Part shown: piece by piece, positions 40,248 to 50,443 of the stretch
Position numbering within the stretch: position 1 is the stretch's first letter
Layout: every line of letters begins with the position of its first letter
DNA from: Kofleriaceae bacterium
Lineage (GTDB): Bacteria > Myxococcota_A > Polyangia > Haliangiales > Haliangiaceae
Length of the DNA stretch: 64,000 nucleotides
Reading direction: 5' to 3'
NCBI GenBank assembly: GCA_018057825.1
Contig: JAGPCY010000010.1
Coordinates: forward strand, 1 to 64,000
Made by a program: the position numbers and the translations under genes
The notes under the pieces: model-generated
What the model saw: the letters and a program-made list of their open reading frames with translations, nothing else
Database searches by the model: none
What the model was told of the DNA's origin: nothing

Positions 40248-41423
40248 TCAGTGGCCGTGTTCGTCGGGGCCGCACGGCGCCGGCCCGTCGTGGGGTCGGT
40301 CGGGATCGCCGTCGTGGCCGGTCGGCTCGACCTCGGGCAGCGGCCCGGCGAGGTCTCCTGCGGCCTCGGCGCGATCGGCGTCCTCGGCGTCGCCGTCGAC
40401 CAGCCCGCCGGCGGCGATCAGCGCGGCCGCGACCTCGGGATCGACCCCCGGCACCTTGCCGTCCCGGGCCAGCGCCGCGACGTAGTACGCGTCCTCGCGC
40501 CGCGCCTCGAGTGCGCCGCTGTCGACCGCGGCCTCGAGGTAGCGCTTGAGGTCACCGATCAGCCGCGACGGCGGCAGCCGGAACGCCTCCATGATCGCGT
40601 TGCCGACTCCACCGGGCAGAGGCGGCAGCTTGGCGTCGGCCTCGGCCAGCGCCTCCATACGGGTCTCGAGGGCGGCGATCTGCTCGAGGATCTGGCGGCG
40701 GCGCCCCGGCCGCTTCGACGTGATGTCGGCTCGCGACAGCGCCAGGAGGTCGCCGAGGTGCGGCAGCATCTCGCGGCGAAAGCGCCGGACCGCGCTGTCG
40801 GTCCACTGCTCGCTGTACTGGTTCGAGCGCAGGTGATGGCGGATGAGAAAGCGCACCGCCCGGCGATGGTCGCGATCGAACGGCAGGCGCTGGGCCAGCT
40901 TGTCGAACATCCGCGCCCCGACCTCGGCGTGGCCGTGAAAATGGACGCCGTGCTCGGTGAACGTCCGGGTCGGGACCTTGCCGATGTCGTGGAGCAGCGC
41001 CGCCCAGCGGACCCACGGCCGCCGGACCGCCTGCTTGACCACCAGCTTGGTGTGGTTCCAGACGTCCTTGTGCAGCCGGTCGCCCTCCTGCTGCAGGTGC
41101 ACCGTGGCCTCGAGCTCGGGGAAGAGCGCGGCCAGAAGCCCGGTCTCGCGGATCCACTCGAGGGCGGAATCGACGTCCCGGCCCAGGAGCAGGGGCTCAA
41201 AGGCCGCGCGGACGTCGGCCGGGGCCGCGGCCTTCACGCCGCCGGCGGTCTCCTGCGCCGCCCGGGTGACCGCCTCCGCGGGCCACGACCCGCCCGCGTC
41301 GCTGATCGCCGCCGCGATATCAAACAGAATCAACGGGTTGGCCTCTGCCCACGCCGTCACCCGCGACCGGGTATCGGCGTCGTCGGGTGCGCGCAGCAGG
41401 TCCTTGGCCTCTTCCGTCGACAC
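40248..41423 (-). CDS. HD-domain protein, like the C-terminal part of tRNA nucleotidyltransferase
   Basis: A 391-residue cytoplasmic protein. The HD core is ALLHDIGK (H145-D146), preceded by HKDVWNHT (H118, H124) and followed by [10 protein letters not shown] and [10 protein letters not shown]. The layout resembles the HD end of CCA-adding enzymes or poly(A) polymerases, but the N-terminal nucleotidyltransferase head is absent, so it may be a phosphohydrolase. The tail is rich in His, Pro and Asp. Confidence 0.78.
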   Translation of the reverse strand: MSTEEAKDLLRAPDDADTRSRVTAWAEANPLILFDIAAAISDAGGSWPAEAVTRAAQETAGGVKAAAPADVRAAFEPLLLGRDVDSALEWIRETGLLAALFPELEATVHLQQEGDRLHKDVWNHTKLVVKQAVRRPWVRWAALLHDIGKVPTRTFTEHGVHFHGHAEVGARMFDKLAQRLPFDRDHRRAVRFLIRHHLRSNQYSEQWTDSAVRRFRREMLPHLGDLLALSRADITSKRPGRRRQILEQIAALETRMEALAEADAKLPPLPGGVGNAIMEAFRLPPSRLIGDLKRYLEAAVDSGALEARREDAYYVAALARDGKVPGVDPEVAAALIAAGGLVDGDAEDADRAEAAGDLAGPLPEVEPTGHDGDPDRPHDGPAPCGPDEHGH

Positions 41424-41500
41424 AGTGGCGCTTCGTACCGAGGGGCGACCGCCACCGTCAAGGGGAACGGCACGACTCGTGCTCCTGCGCCCGCTCGCCG

Positions 41501-41704
41501 ATGCAAGGACGTATTACTGCCGCGCAACTCCCGCTCGCCGAAAAGGCGTGTCCGGGGATCGGCAAGCTCTATGAAGAGCTGTCAGCGTGTGAAGGCGGGC
41601 GAAACAAGCCGGCGACATTTTTACAGCTTCTTTGGATCTACGAGGGCCGCCGCTCCGCCGCGGAGCACGCTCGCGCCGCCAAGAAGCCGCGCCGCCGCCG
41701 CTAG
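41501..41704 (+). CDS. small basic protein
   Basis: A 67-residue frame in the gap before murI. The N-terminal half ([20 protein letters not shown]) looks like a folded peptide and the C-terminus is AKKPRRRR. It has lower GC than the neighbours. No Shine-Dalgarno sequence is evident, and no homologue is known to me. It could be a real small gene or a chance frame. Confidence 0.4.
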   Translation: MQGRITAAQLPLAEKACPGIGKLYEELSACEGGRNKPATFLQLLWIYEGRRSAAEHARAAKKPRRRR

Positions 41705-41855
41705 CCGCCGGGCTGGCGGATCGATCAGCCAGTGCGCCAGTCCGTCTCAGTGACCGCGCCGAAGTCGGGGTGGACAGCCACGGGGATCCTTCGCAGGGAT
41801 CGATCGCCGAGGGAACCGGGACGAAGCCGTCCTGGGCCTGCGTTATAGAAGCGCC

Positions 41856-42665
<810 letters not shown>

Positions 42666-42673
42666 CGACGACC

Positions 42674-44728
42674 TCACTCCGGCGCGAGCAGCCGGCGGGC
42701 CGCGGCGATCGCGTCCGTGGCCCCGGCCAGCGCCAGCACGTCGTCGGCGCGGATCACGTCGGTCGGACTGGGCACCGGGATGCTCTGGGCCCCGCGCTGG
42801 ATCGCCAGCACCGTCGCGCCGGTCGAGCCGCGCAGGTTGGTCGCGGCCAGGGTCTGGCCACACAGCGCGCTGGCCGGTGACACCCGCACCGCGGTCGGCG
42901 TGCCCAGCCCGGGCAGGACCTGATCGAGCTCGGCGAGCGCGTCGGTCGGCATCGGCGGCGGCGGCTCGGTCGCGGCCCGCGGCCGCCGCGGCGTAGCTGC
43001 CGCCAGCACCTCGACGATCGCCTCGGCGCCGGCCCGGACGTGGGCGTCGAGATCGCCGGCCGAGCGCCAGACGCGCACCGACTCGAGGGCCACCAGGGCG
43101 ACCACCACCGCCGCGGTCAGCGACGGCGCGATCGCGCCGATCGCGGCCAGGGCCGGCACCGCCGCGACCAGGAGGATCGGCACCTGGATCGCGACGGTCA
43201 ACATCCGCCGAGGCGCCGCGCCGAGATCGAGGCCAGCGCGCGACGGCAACGCCCGCTCGGCCAGGGCCGCCGCCAGGGCCCGCGACAGCCGGGCCATCCC
43301 GAGGAGGAGCGGGGTCGCGGCGGCGATCGCCGCCACCACCACGGCCAGCTTGGCCCAGCCCGCGCCGAGCGCGAAGCGGTCGATCAGCGCCGCCTCGGCC
43401 GCGCGCCGGGTCAAGGCGAAGCCCAGGACCACGCCCAGGAGCGCCGCGCCGTCGAGGACCAGGAGCGTGACCCGACGGCGGATCGGCCCGGCGCTCGGCC
43501 GCGCGCCCATGCTCTCGAGCCAGGCGCCGTAGAGCGCGGCGAAGGTCGCCAGCCGACGCGGCAGCCGGGCCTCGAGCCACGTCGCGGCGCGCGGTCCGGC
43601 GCGGACCAGGGCCGGCGTCAACGCGCTCGTCACCGCCGACACCGCCACCGCGATCGCCGACCACTCGCTCGACAGGATGCCGGCGCCGACGCCGATGCCC
43701 GCGGCCACGAACGACAGCTCGCCGATCTGCGCCATGGTCAGGCCGGTCATCACCGCCGCGGGCACCCCGCGGCCGGTCAAGAACACGCCGATCGACACCG
43801 CGACGATCTTGCCGATCACCACCACCGCGCACAGGACCACGATCTCGAGCCACGCGCCGACGATCGCCTCGGGATCGATCAACATGCCGACCGACACAAA
43901 GAAGATCGCGGTGAACAGATCGCGGATCGGCTCGACCAGCGGCTCGATCGCGGCGTTCTCGCCGGCCTCGGCGACCAGGGCCCCGGCGAGGAACGCGCCC
44001 AGCGCGACCGAGTAGCCAGCGGCGTCCGCCAAGATCGCCAGCGCGAAGCACAGCCCGATCGCCGCCACCAGGGTGGTCTCGCGCCGCCCCAATCGCACCG
44101 TCGCGCGCACCAGGCGCGGCACGATCAGGAGCCCGCCCGCCACCGTCGCGAGCAAGAACCCGAACAGCTTGCCCAGGGTCTCGGCGAGCTCGTCCCACGC
44201 CAACCCGGCGCCGCGACCAAACGCGGTCAGGACCGTGAGCAACAAGATCGCCAGCAGGTCCTCGATCACCAAGAGGCCAAACAGCCGGCGGCGCTGGGCC
44301 GCGGGCGGCGGGTGATCATCGAGGGCGCGCGAGATGATCGTGGTCGACGAGATCGCGACGATCACGCCGACGAACAACGCGGCCCGGCCGGGCAAGCCGA
44401 AGGCCCGGCCGATCGAGATGCCGAGCGCCAGCATCAGCCCGACCTCGATCACCGTCGCGACCACCGGCGCGACCCCGACCCCGATCACGCCGCGCACCGA
44501 CAGCTCGAGGCCGATCGTGAACATGAGCAGGATCACCCCGAGCTCGGCCAGGGTCGCGACCACGCCGGCGTCGGCCACGAACCACACCGAGGTGTGGGGA
44601 CCGACCAGGAGCCCAGCCACCAGATAGCCGAGCACCACCGGCAACCGTAGGCGCTGGAACACCACCGTGACGATCGCCGCGGTGCCGATCACCAGCGCCA
44701 GCGTCTGGATGAGCGCGTGGCTGACCAC
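42674..44728 (-). CDS. Kef-type cation:proton antiporter with TrkA-C-like end
   Basis: A 684-residue membrane protein. About twelve to thirteen N-terminal helices include the CPA2 core (LGYLVAGLLVGPHTS, IGLELS, GVIVAISSTTIISRAL, GAFLAGALVAEAGE). The C-terminal roughly 100 residues match a RCK-C (TrkA-C) domain (AVRVSPASALCGQTLAATNLR, PSPTDVIRADDVLALAG). It probably exchanges K+ or Na+ for protons under nucleotide control. No separate Kef nucleotide-binding domain is seen. Confidence 0.85.
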   Translation of the reverse strand: MVSHALIQTLALVIGTAAIVTVVFQRLRLPVVLGYLVAGLLVGPHTSVWFVADAGVVATLAELGVILLMFTIGLELSVRGVIGVGVAPVVATVIEVGLMLALGISIGRAFGLPGRAALFVGVIVAISSTTIISRALDDHPPPAAQRRRLFGLLVIEDLLAILLLTVLTAFGRGAGLAWDELAETLGKLFGFLLATVAGGLLIVPRLVRATVRLGRRETTLVAAIGLCFALAILADAAGYSVALGAFLAGALVAEAGENAAIEPLVEPIRDLFTAIFFVSVGMLIDPEAIVGAWLEIVVLCAVVVIGKIVAVSIGVFLTGRGVPAAVMTGLTMAQIGELSFVAAGIGVGAGILSSEWSAIAVAVSAVTSALTPALVRAGPRAATWLEARLPRRLATFAALYGAWLESMGARPSAGPIRRRVTLLVLDGAALLGVVLGFALTRRAAEAALIDRFALGAGWAKLAVVVAAIAAATPLLLGMARLSRALAAALAERALPSRAGLDLGAAPRRMLTVAIQVPILLVAAVPALAAIGAIAPSLTAAVVVALVALESVRVWRSAGDLDAHVRAGAEAIVEVLAAATPRRPRAATEPPPPMPTDALAELDQVLPGLGTPTAVRVSPASALCGQTLAATNLRGSTGATVLAIQRGAQSIPVPSPTDVIRADDVLALAGATDAIAAARRLLAPE

Positions 44729-44777
44729 GCCGCGATAGTACGGGCCCGAGCCCGCTCACGTCGCCGATGATCGCGCG

Positions 44778-45593
44778 CTACTTGCCGAAGCCGTCGAGCT
44801 TGATCCAGGGCCCCGCGGTGTACGGGAACGACTGATCGAAGTGGACGTGGGCCACGTACCACAGCGCGACGTCGTGATCCTCGAGCGGCTCGCGGCCGAC
44901 GTAGGCCGCCGGGAACGGCGCGGCGCCCGCGGTCGCGCGCGGCGAGAACGGCGCCCACTCGCCGTCGTGGTAGCGGACCGCGAACAGCTCGGCGTCATCC
45001 CAGGTGTGCGGCCGGAGGTTGATCGCGGCGCCGGTGCCGAAGTCGATCTGCCGCCAGACGAAGCCGCTGTCGTCGGCCTCGCCGGTGTGTGGGAACCAAC
45101 CCTCCTCCTCGAGCCGCTGCCAGCGACCGTCGGCGAAGGCCTCGAGGGCGTCGTGGCCCGCACCGTCGAGGTCGAAGTCGAACCGCCAGTGCGGGTGGTA
45201 GGTGTGCTGGTCGTGGACGCCGCTGCCGTAGATCGTGAGCCACGGGCACAGCCGGCCGTCGTCGTGGAACCGCCACATCTGCAGGTAGTGGTAGGGCCCA
45301 GCGGTGAAGTCGGCCGACAGCTCGACCCCGCCGCGGAACGGCTGGACCCGGACGTTGCCGGCCAGGGTCCGCGCGCCCAGCGGCACCCACCACGGCCCGC
45401 GGGTGTCGACGCCGTCGCTGTCGACCTCGAGCGAGTCGCGCTGGTGGTCGATCGTGACGTAGGGCAAGGACGCCTCCCACAGCACCCGTCGGCCGCGGTA
45501 CTCGGCGAGGTAGATCATGATCCCGGCCGACTCGGTGAGCCGCCAGTGGAACTTCCAGTTGGCCTCGGAGATGACGTTGCTCATGGCTACCAC
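44778..45593 (-). CDS. copper-amine-oxidase-like catalytic domain (split, reduced)
   Basis: A 271-residue protein resembling the catalytic beta-sandwich of copper amine oxidases. WKFHWRLTESAGIMIYLAEY matches the opening GFNPREGL strand pair. TAGPYHYLQMWRF aligns with the topaquinone motif TxxNY(D/E)Y, with Y101 as the modifiable Tyr but Pro replacing Asn. HPH (H133, H135) followed by FDFDLDG fits the first two copper ligands, and a His near 249-251 after ALWY fits the third. It is much shorter than the usual roughly 400-residue domain. It is coupled to the gene upstream (7-nt overlap). Confidence 0.6.
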   Translation of the reverse strand: MVAMSNVISEANWKFHWRLTESAGIMIYLAEYRGRRVLWEASLPYVTIDHQRDSLEVDSDGVDTRGPWWVPLGARTLAGNVRVQPFRGGVELSADFTAGPYHYLQMWRFHDDGRLCPWLTIYGSGVHDQHTYHPHWRFDFDLDGAGHDALEAFADGRWQRLEEEGWFPHTGEADDSGFVWRQIDFGTGAAINLRPHTWDDAELFAVRYHDGEWAPFSPRATAGAAPFPAAYVGREPLEDHDVALWYVAHVHFDQSFPYTAGPWIKLDGFGK

Positions 45594-46300
45594 TCGCTCG
45601 CGGGCACCACGGCGGTGACCTGGTTGTCGAGGAGATCGACCACCGCGACCAGGGTCGGGTGGCCACCGGCGCGGCCGAACAGGACCGCGGCCGAGCGCCG
45701 GGCGAAGGCGGGGTCGTTGGCGTCCTTGCCCCAGTAGTGCATCGCGACCATCGGCTGCTCGCCGAGCGCGAGCTTGTCGCGGACCCGCTCGTCGAGCGTC
45801 GCCACCGAGGTCGCGAACGCCTCCTCTTCGCGCGACAGCATCGGCTGGGCCTTGCTGATGTCGAGGTGGGCCACCACGCCGGCGTCGAGATCGACGCAGG
45901 CGTCGACGGTGCGGTCGGCGGCATAGTCATAGACCACGACCCGCGCCAGGCGGTGCCCGGCGATCCAGTGTGGCGGCTTGACCACCAGGGGCTCGGTCGC
46001 GACCACGCGGTAGCGCCCGACCTTGGCCATGCCGGCGACCCGGCGATCCTCGGTCAAGGTGCGGATCGCGTCGGCGATCTCACCGGGGGTGAGCGGCGCG
46101 AACAGCGACGGGTCGCTGCTGATGACGTCGGGGGCGGGCGGACGCTCGGCGGCCTTGGCCTTGGCCGATGCCATGGCCGACGCCGCGGCCGGTTTGGTCT
46201 TGGCCTTGGGTTGGGCCTTGGCCTTGGGTTGGGCCTTGGCCTTGGCGCCAGGCTTGGGAGCGGTCGCGGGCTTGGCGGGCGTGCGCACCATGGTCGGCAC
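45587..46300 (-). CDS. copper-amine-oxidase N2/N3-like protein with Lys/Pro/Ala tail
   Basis: A 237-residue protein. Residues 1-58 are a KAKAQPKAKAQP-type basic tail. Residues about 65-150 resemble the N2 domain of copper amine oxidases (LTPGEIADAIRTL, then a YRVVATEPLV strand, VYDYAADRTVDACVDLDAGVV). Residues about 150-237 resemble N3 (FGRAGGHPTLVAVVDLLDNQVTAVV). Its 3' end overlaps the catalytic-domain gene by 7 nt. Together they look like one amine oxidase encoded as two coupled genes. The exact start is uncertain within a few codons. Confidence 0.6.
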   Translation of the reverse strand: MPTMVRTPAKPATAPKPGAKAKAQPKAKAQPKAKTKPAAASAMASAKAKAAERPPAPDVISSDPSLFAPLTPGEIADAIRTLTEDRRVAGMAKVGRYRVVATEPLVVKPPHWIAGHRLARVVVYDYAADRTVDACVDLDAGVVAHLDISKAQPMLSREEEAFATSVATLDERVRDKLALGEQPMVAMHYWGKDANDPAFARRSAAVLFGRAGGHPTLVAVVDLLDNQVTAVVPASEW

Positions 46301-46390
46301 TATACACGCCGACGGCCGAACGCCACGGCCCGGGCTCGAGCGCCGAACGGTTTGCGCGCCGTGCCCGCGTCGGCCAACGGACCCTCGTCG

Positions 46391-46912
46391 CTACGGGACG
46401 ATCTCGACGCGATCGGCGGCGGCATCGGCGGCGATCACGCCGGCGAACTTCAGCACCTGGACCACGCCCTTGCCGTCGACCACGCCGCGCCACACGCCCT
46501 CGAGCCACACCCGGCAGCTCGGCGCGTCGGCCGGGCACTTCTGGCGGACCCGATCTTTCAGCGCGATGCCCAGGGCGGTGTCGTCGAGCTTGAGGGCCTG
46601 ACCGTCGGCGGTGCCCAGGGTCGCGCCGGTGATGCCGAGGCGATCGGCGTCCATAGTCACGACCACCGGCAGGCGCAGCCGCGGCGGCGTGCCGATGTCA
46701 GGGGTGCCGCCGTTGGCGGTCAGCCAGGCCAGGAGATCGGCGCGCGGCTCGAGGCCGTGGGAGGTCGCGGCGGGAGCAGGTGGAGTCATGGCGGAGCCTC
46801 CGGCGGCGTCGACAGCCGCGGGCTGAGAGTCGGACGGGCGAGGCGCGTCACCGCGGCGCGGACCCGAGCAGGCCGCGACGAGCGACAGGGCGAGCGCGAG
46901 GCGCATCGACAT
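46391..46912 (-). CDS. putative lipoprotein
   Basis: A 173-residue lipoprotein (LALSLVAAC lipobox) with a Pro/Ser/Ala spacer and a single folded domain (LPVVVTMDADRLGITGATLG, CPADAPSCRVWLEGVW with two Cys, VVQVLKFAGVIAADAAA). The ATG at 46912 gives the best signal; an ATG six codons upstream is possible. Family not recognised. Confidence 0.65.
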   Translation of the reverse strand: MSMRLALALSLVAACSGPRRGDAPRPSDSQPAAVDAAGGSAMTPPAPAATSHGLEPRADLLAWLTANGGTPDIGTPPRLRLPVVVTMDADRLGITGATLGTADGQALKLDDTALGIALKDRVRQKCPADAPSCRVWLEGVWRGVVDGKGVVQVLKFAGVIAADAAADRVEIVP

Positions 46913-46976
46913 CAGCGGCGAGGATGCCACGGATCGCGCCGGCGCGCGTAGGCGCGGCTCGCGATCCCCCGACCCG

Positions 46977-47732
46977 TCAGTGCCCGTCTTGATCGACGTA
47001 GTTGAACCGGTGGCCGTTGGCCTCGGTGTTCGGGTGGTTCCAGAGGTGGTACTCCTTCGACTTGCCCACCACCTCGTCGGTCTCTTCCTGGCTGGCCTTG
47101 GCGTTGACGTAGGCCTGGCCCTCGGCCGACAGACGCAAGCCGGCGGCGATCGCCGCCTTCTTGCTCTCGCCGTCGGCGACCATCGAGGCGTAGTCCTCGA
47201 TCTTGGTGCGGTCGGGCGTGAACGCGAAGTGGTCCTCCCACAGGCAGGCCCGCGCGCGCGTCGGCCACGGGTCGGCGACCGCGATCTCGTTGTCCTTGTC
47301 CTCGCCCTGGACGTCGCCGATCAGGACGAAGGCGTGGTCGAGGCCGTCCTTGGCCGAGACCTGGATGTGCTGGCCCGCCGCGTTCTGCCGCAGGTAGTGG
47401 TACGCGACCCACGCGTGCTCACCGCAGTTGCCGCCGTGGGCGAGATCGGCCTTGGCGGCGATCAGGGCCTCGGGGTTGGCGCCAGCGATCGCCCGGACCT
47501 CAGGCGCGATCTCCCAGTAGGAGTCCTCGCGCATGACCTGCAGACGGGCCATCGAGTTGAGGTTGGTCTTCTTCAGGGCCTCGACCTGGTTGCCGGCACC
47601 GAAGTTCATCACCGCCTTGGTGGCAGTGATCGCGTTGCGCGCCTGGGCCAGACGCGCGGCGGCGGTGGCGGTCACCTCCTTCTTCGGGAGGAGATCTTCT
47701 TCGGACTGGGGACGACGAGCGGGATCGGGCAT
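46977..47732 (-). CDS. papain/transglutaminase-like protein with Cys-His-Asp triad
   Basis: A 251-residue protein. GGNCGEHAWVAYHYLR contains C103, GLDHAFVLIGD contains H133 and IAVADPWPT contains D154. The order and spacing are those of a papain-like or transglutaminase-like cysteine protease or deamidase. The first roughly 90 residues are helical and charged, with no Sec signal. Similar C-H-D folds occur in toxins and type III effectors, so an injected effector is possible, but no secretion signal or chaperone gene is seen. The ATG at 47732 was chosen. Confidence 0.68.
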   Translation of the reverse strand: MPDPARRPQSEEDLLPKKEVTATAAARLAQARNAITATKAVMNFGAGNQVEALKKTNLNSMARLQVMREDSYWEIAPEVRAIAGANPEALIAAKADLAHGGNCGEHAWVAYHYLRQNAAGQHIQVSAKDGLDHAFVLIGDVQGEDKDNEIAVADPWPTRARACLWEDHFAFTPDRTKIEDYASMVADGESKKAAIAAGLRLSAEGQAYVNAKASQEETDEVVGKSKEYHLWNHPNTEANGHRFNYVDQDGH

Positions 47733-48073
<341 letters not shown>

Positions 48074-49153
48074 ATGGCTCGCCTCCTCGCCCGCACCTTC
48101 CTCACCCGGGCCCTGTTCGCTGGCGCTCTGTTCGCCGGCGCGTGCGCCCCCGCCTACGCCGACCGCATCGCCGCCCCGCCGGCGCGCCCCCTGGTGCCGA
48201 TCGCGGTCGCCCCCGAGGCGGTCCGCTCGCCCTACGCGGTCGAGATCGTCGCCGACGACGGCGACACCCTCGACACCTTCTTCCACAAGGGCCGGTACTA
48301 CGTCCGCGGCGCCGCCAACCGCGCCTACACGATCCGGGTGTCCAACCCGACGCCCCACCGGATCGAGGCGGTGGTCTCGGTCGATGGCCTCGACGTCATC
48401 GACGGCGAGAGCGGCGACCTGCGCAAGCGCGGCTACATCGTGCCGCCCTATGGCGAGGTCCGGATCGAGGGCTGGCGCACCTCCCTCGAGAACGTCGCAG
48501 CGTTCCGGTTCTCGTCGGTCGGCGCCAGCTACGCCGGTCGCAAGGGCAAGGCCCGCAACGTCGGGGTCATCGCGGTCGCCCTGTTCGCCGAGGAGGCCCC
48601 GGCGATGATCGTCACCGAACCGTCCCCGTACTACGACGATGGCTACGGCGAGGGCGTCGACCGTTACCTCGACCACCGCTGGCGACCGGCCCCGACCGGC
48701 GGCGCCCGCGGCCAGGCCCAGACCCGCGCTGGCGAGGGCGCCAAGGCGAGCCGCCCGGCCCCGCCGCCGGTGGCTCCGTCCGACGCGCCGGCCGCCGAGT
48801 CCGGCGGCGGCCGGATCACCGCTGGCACCGCCGGCGCGCCGGTCGCGCCGCGCCGCTACGACGACGCGGAGCGCGACGAGAGCGACTGCTGCGGCCAGCG
48901 CCCCGAGCGCCTCGGCCTGGGCACCGAGTACGGCGAGTCGCGCTACTCGGCGGCCAGTTACACGCGCTTCGTCCGGTCGTCGACCAAGCCGATCGCGATC
49001 GCCGAGCTGCGCTACAACGACGACGCCGGCCTGAAGGCCCTCGGCATCCTCTTGGCCCCCGAGCCCGACCCCGAGGAGCTGCGGGTCCGCGAGACCGCCG
49101 ATCCGTTCCCCGGCGATCACGCCTTCGCCCGCCCGCCGGTCGGGATCCGCTAG
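48074..49153 (+). CDS. exported protein of unknown function
   Basis: A 359-residue protein with a signal peptide (LFAGALFAGACAPAYA; a Cys is present but the cleavage type is unclear). A conserved beta-rich domain (about residues 50-180) includes YVRGAANRAYTIRVSNPTPHR and VPPYGEVRIEGWRTS. A disordered Pro/Ala/Gly region (about 215-270) and a C-terminal conserved block (GLGTEYGESRYSAASYTRFVR, IAELRYNDDAGLKALGI) follow. It looks like a periplasmic protein conserved in Myxococcota. Array F starts after its stop. Confidence 0.7.
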   Translation: MARLLARTFLTRALFAGALFAGACAPAYADRIAAPPARPLVPIAVAPEAVRSPYAVEIVADDGDTLDTFFHKGRYYVRGAANRAYTIRVSNPTPHRIEAVVSVDGLDVIDGESGDLRKRGYIVPPYGEVRIEGWRTSLENVAAFRFSSVGASYAGRKGKARNVGVIAVALFAEEAPAMIVTEPSPYYDDGYGEGVDRYLDHRWRPAPTGGARGQAQTRAGEGAKASRPAPPPVAPSDAPAAESGGGRITAGTAGAPVAPRRYDDAERDESDCCGQRPERLGLGTEYGESRYSAASYTRFVRSSTKPIAIAELRYNDDAGLKALGILLAPEPDPEELRVRETADPFPGDHAFARPPVGIR

Positions 49154-49290
49154 GTCTCCGCCTCCGCCTCCGTCTCGGCCTCGGCCTCGGTCTCCGTCTC
49201 GGCCTCGGCCTCGGTCTCGGTCTCCGCCTCGGTCTCGGTCTCGGTCTCGGTCTCCGCCTCGGTCTCGGTCTCGGTCTCGGTCTCGGCCTT
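49154..49290. repeat. hexanucleotide array F (GGTCTC/GGCCTC)
   Basis: About 135 nt of GGTCTC, GGCCTC and TCCGCC-type units fill the gap between the convergent exported-protein and rluE genes. It begins directly after the first stop and ends 5 nt before the second. Confidence 0.88.
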
Positions 49291-49295
49291 CGCGA

Positions 49296-49865
49296 CTAGC
49301 CCGCGGCCGTCAGCGCCGCGAGGTCCGCCGGCCCCAGCACCCGGAACGCGCCCGGCGCCAGCTCTCCCAGCGCGTAGCGACCGATCGCGGCCCGCACCAG
49401 CCGCAGGGTCGGATGGCCGACCGCGGCGGTCATCTTGCGCACCTGACGGTTGCGCCCCTCGGTGATCGTCAGCTCGATCCAGCAGTCGGGCACGGTCTTG
49501 CGGAAGCGGATCGGCGGGTCGCGCGGCGGTAGCTCCGGCGCCTCGATGCGCCGCACCCGCGCCGGCCGGGTCCGTCCCCCGGCGATCTCGACGCCGCTCG
49601 CCAGCTCGGCCAGGGCCGCGTCGGTCGGCAGCCGCTCGATCTGCACCCAGTAGGTCTTGCCGTGGCTGCGCCCGGGCGCGAGCAGGCGATCGACCAGGCG
49701 CTTGTCGGCCGACAGGATCAAGAGGCCTTCGCTGTCGGCGTCGAGGCGGCCGATCGGCCAGACCGCCGGGGGCAGGCCGAACCCGGCCAGGGTCTGCCAC
49801 GCGCTGCCATCGGGAGTGAAGCGCGACAGGACGCCGTAGGGCTTGTGGAACGCGATCGTGGTCAC
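49296..49865 (-). CDS. rluE: 23S rRNA pseudouridine synthase RluE
   Basis: A 189-residue pseudouridine synthase of the RsuA/RluE branch without an S4 domain, which isomerises a uridine in 23S rRNA (U2457 in E. coli RluE). The catalytic Asp is D42 in GRLDADSEGLLIL. FHKPYGVLSRF, NRQVRKMTAAVGHPTLRL and PPIRFRKTVPDCWIELT match RluE across its length. Confidence 0.88.
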   Translation of the reverse strand: MTTIAFHKPYGVLSRFTPDGSAWQTLAGFGLPPAVWPIGRLDADSEGLLILSADKRLVDRLLAPGRSHGKTYWVQIERLPTDAALAELASGVEIAGGRTRPARVRRIEAPELPPRDPPIRFRKTVPDCWIELTITEGRNRQVRKMTAAVGHPTLRLVRAAIGRYALGELAPGAFRVLGPADLAALTAAG

Positions 49866-49920
49866 GCGGGTCTTCGCGGCGCGGGTTGACTTCCCCGGTT
49901 CGCCGTCCTAGTCACGTAGC

Positions 49921-50442
49921 ATGACGCTCAGGTCGATCGTGTTGTCGTTGTTCGCCGTCTTCGCGCTGGTCGCTTGTGGCCCGTCGGCCGCGCAGCTCCA
50001 GACCGCGCGCACCGCCCGGTACCAGGCCAGCGCCTCGGAGGTCTTCCAGGCCGGAGTCGCGGCGCTCAAGGCCAACAACTACAAGCTCAAGTCGGCCGAC
50101 GCGGTGACCGCCCGGGCCCTCGCCGAGGAGCGCTGGTACGAGGTCGATGGCACGACGATGTCGCGCGACAGCGAGGGCCGGCCGCAGATGACCAACGCCG
50201 GCGGCATCCTGTTCGCGGTCGAGGTCGGCGTGGTCGCCGATGGCGACGCCTTCCGCGTCGAGGTCATCCCCCACGTCTGGCGCAAGCGCGACGGCAGCTC
50301 CTTGCCCGAGCCGATCAAGCCGGGCGCCGTCGAGATGCCGGGCTGGGTCGCCGGCAAGCTCGACAACCTGCACCTGTCGGTCTACGAGGCGTTGAAGGCC
50401 AAGGCCGCGGCGCCGGCGGCCGCGCCGACCCCGGGGGCGTGA
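49921..50442 (+). CDS. putative lipoprotein, paralogue 1
   Basis: A 173-residue lipoprotein (FALVAC lipobox) with a helical start (SAAQLQTARTARYQASASEVF) and a beta-rich centre ending in a VIPHVWRKRDG and GWVAGKLDNLHLSVYEAL tail. The next gene encodes a protein of the same plan (GPSxAQ start, TARY/ATRY, PRVWLYRPG, WLEGHVDQLH), so the two are ancient paralogues lying in tandem, 1 nt apart. Function unknown. Confidence 0.7.
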   Translation: MTLRSIVLSLFAVFALVACGPSAAQLQTARTARYQASASEVFQAGVAALKANNYKLKSADAVTARALAEERWYEVDGTTMSRDSEGRPQMTNAGGILFAVEVGVVADGDAFRVEVIPHVWRKRDGSSLPEPIKPGAVEMPGWVAGKLDNLHLSVYEALKAKAAAPAAAPTPGA

Positions 50443-50443
50443 C

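Noticed and set aside
43040-44650. A 536-codon plus-strand frame inside the antiporter
   Set aside because: It is antisense to a clear membrane transporter and is a low-complexity string of Arg, His, Asp and Gln.
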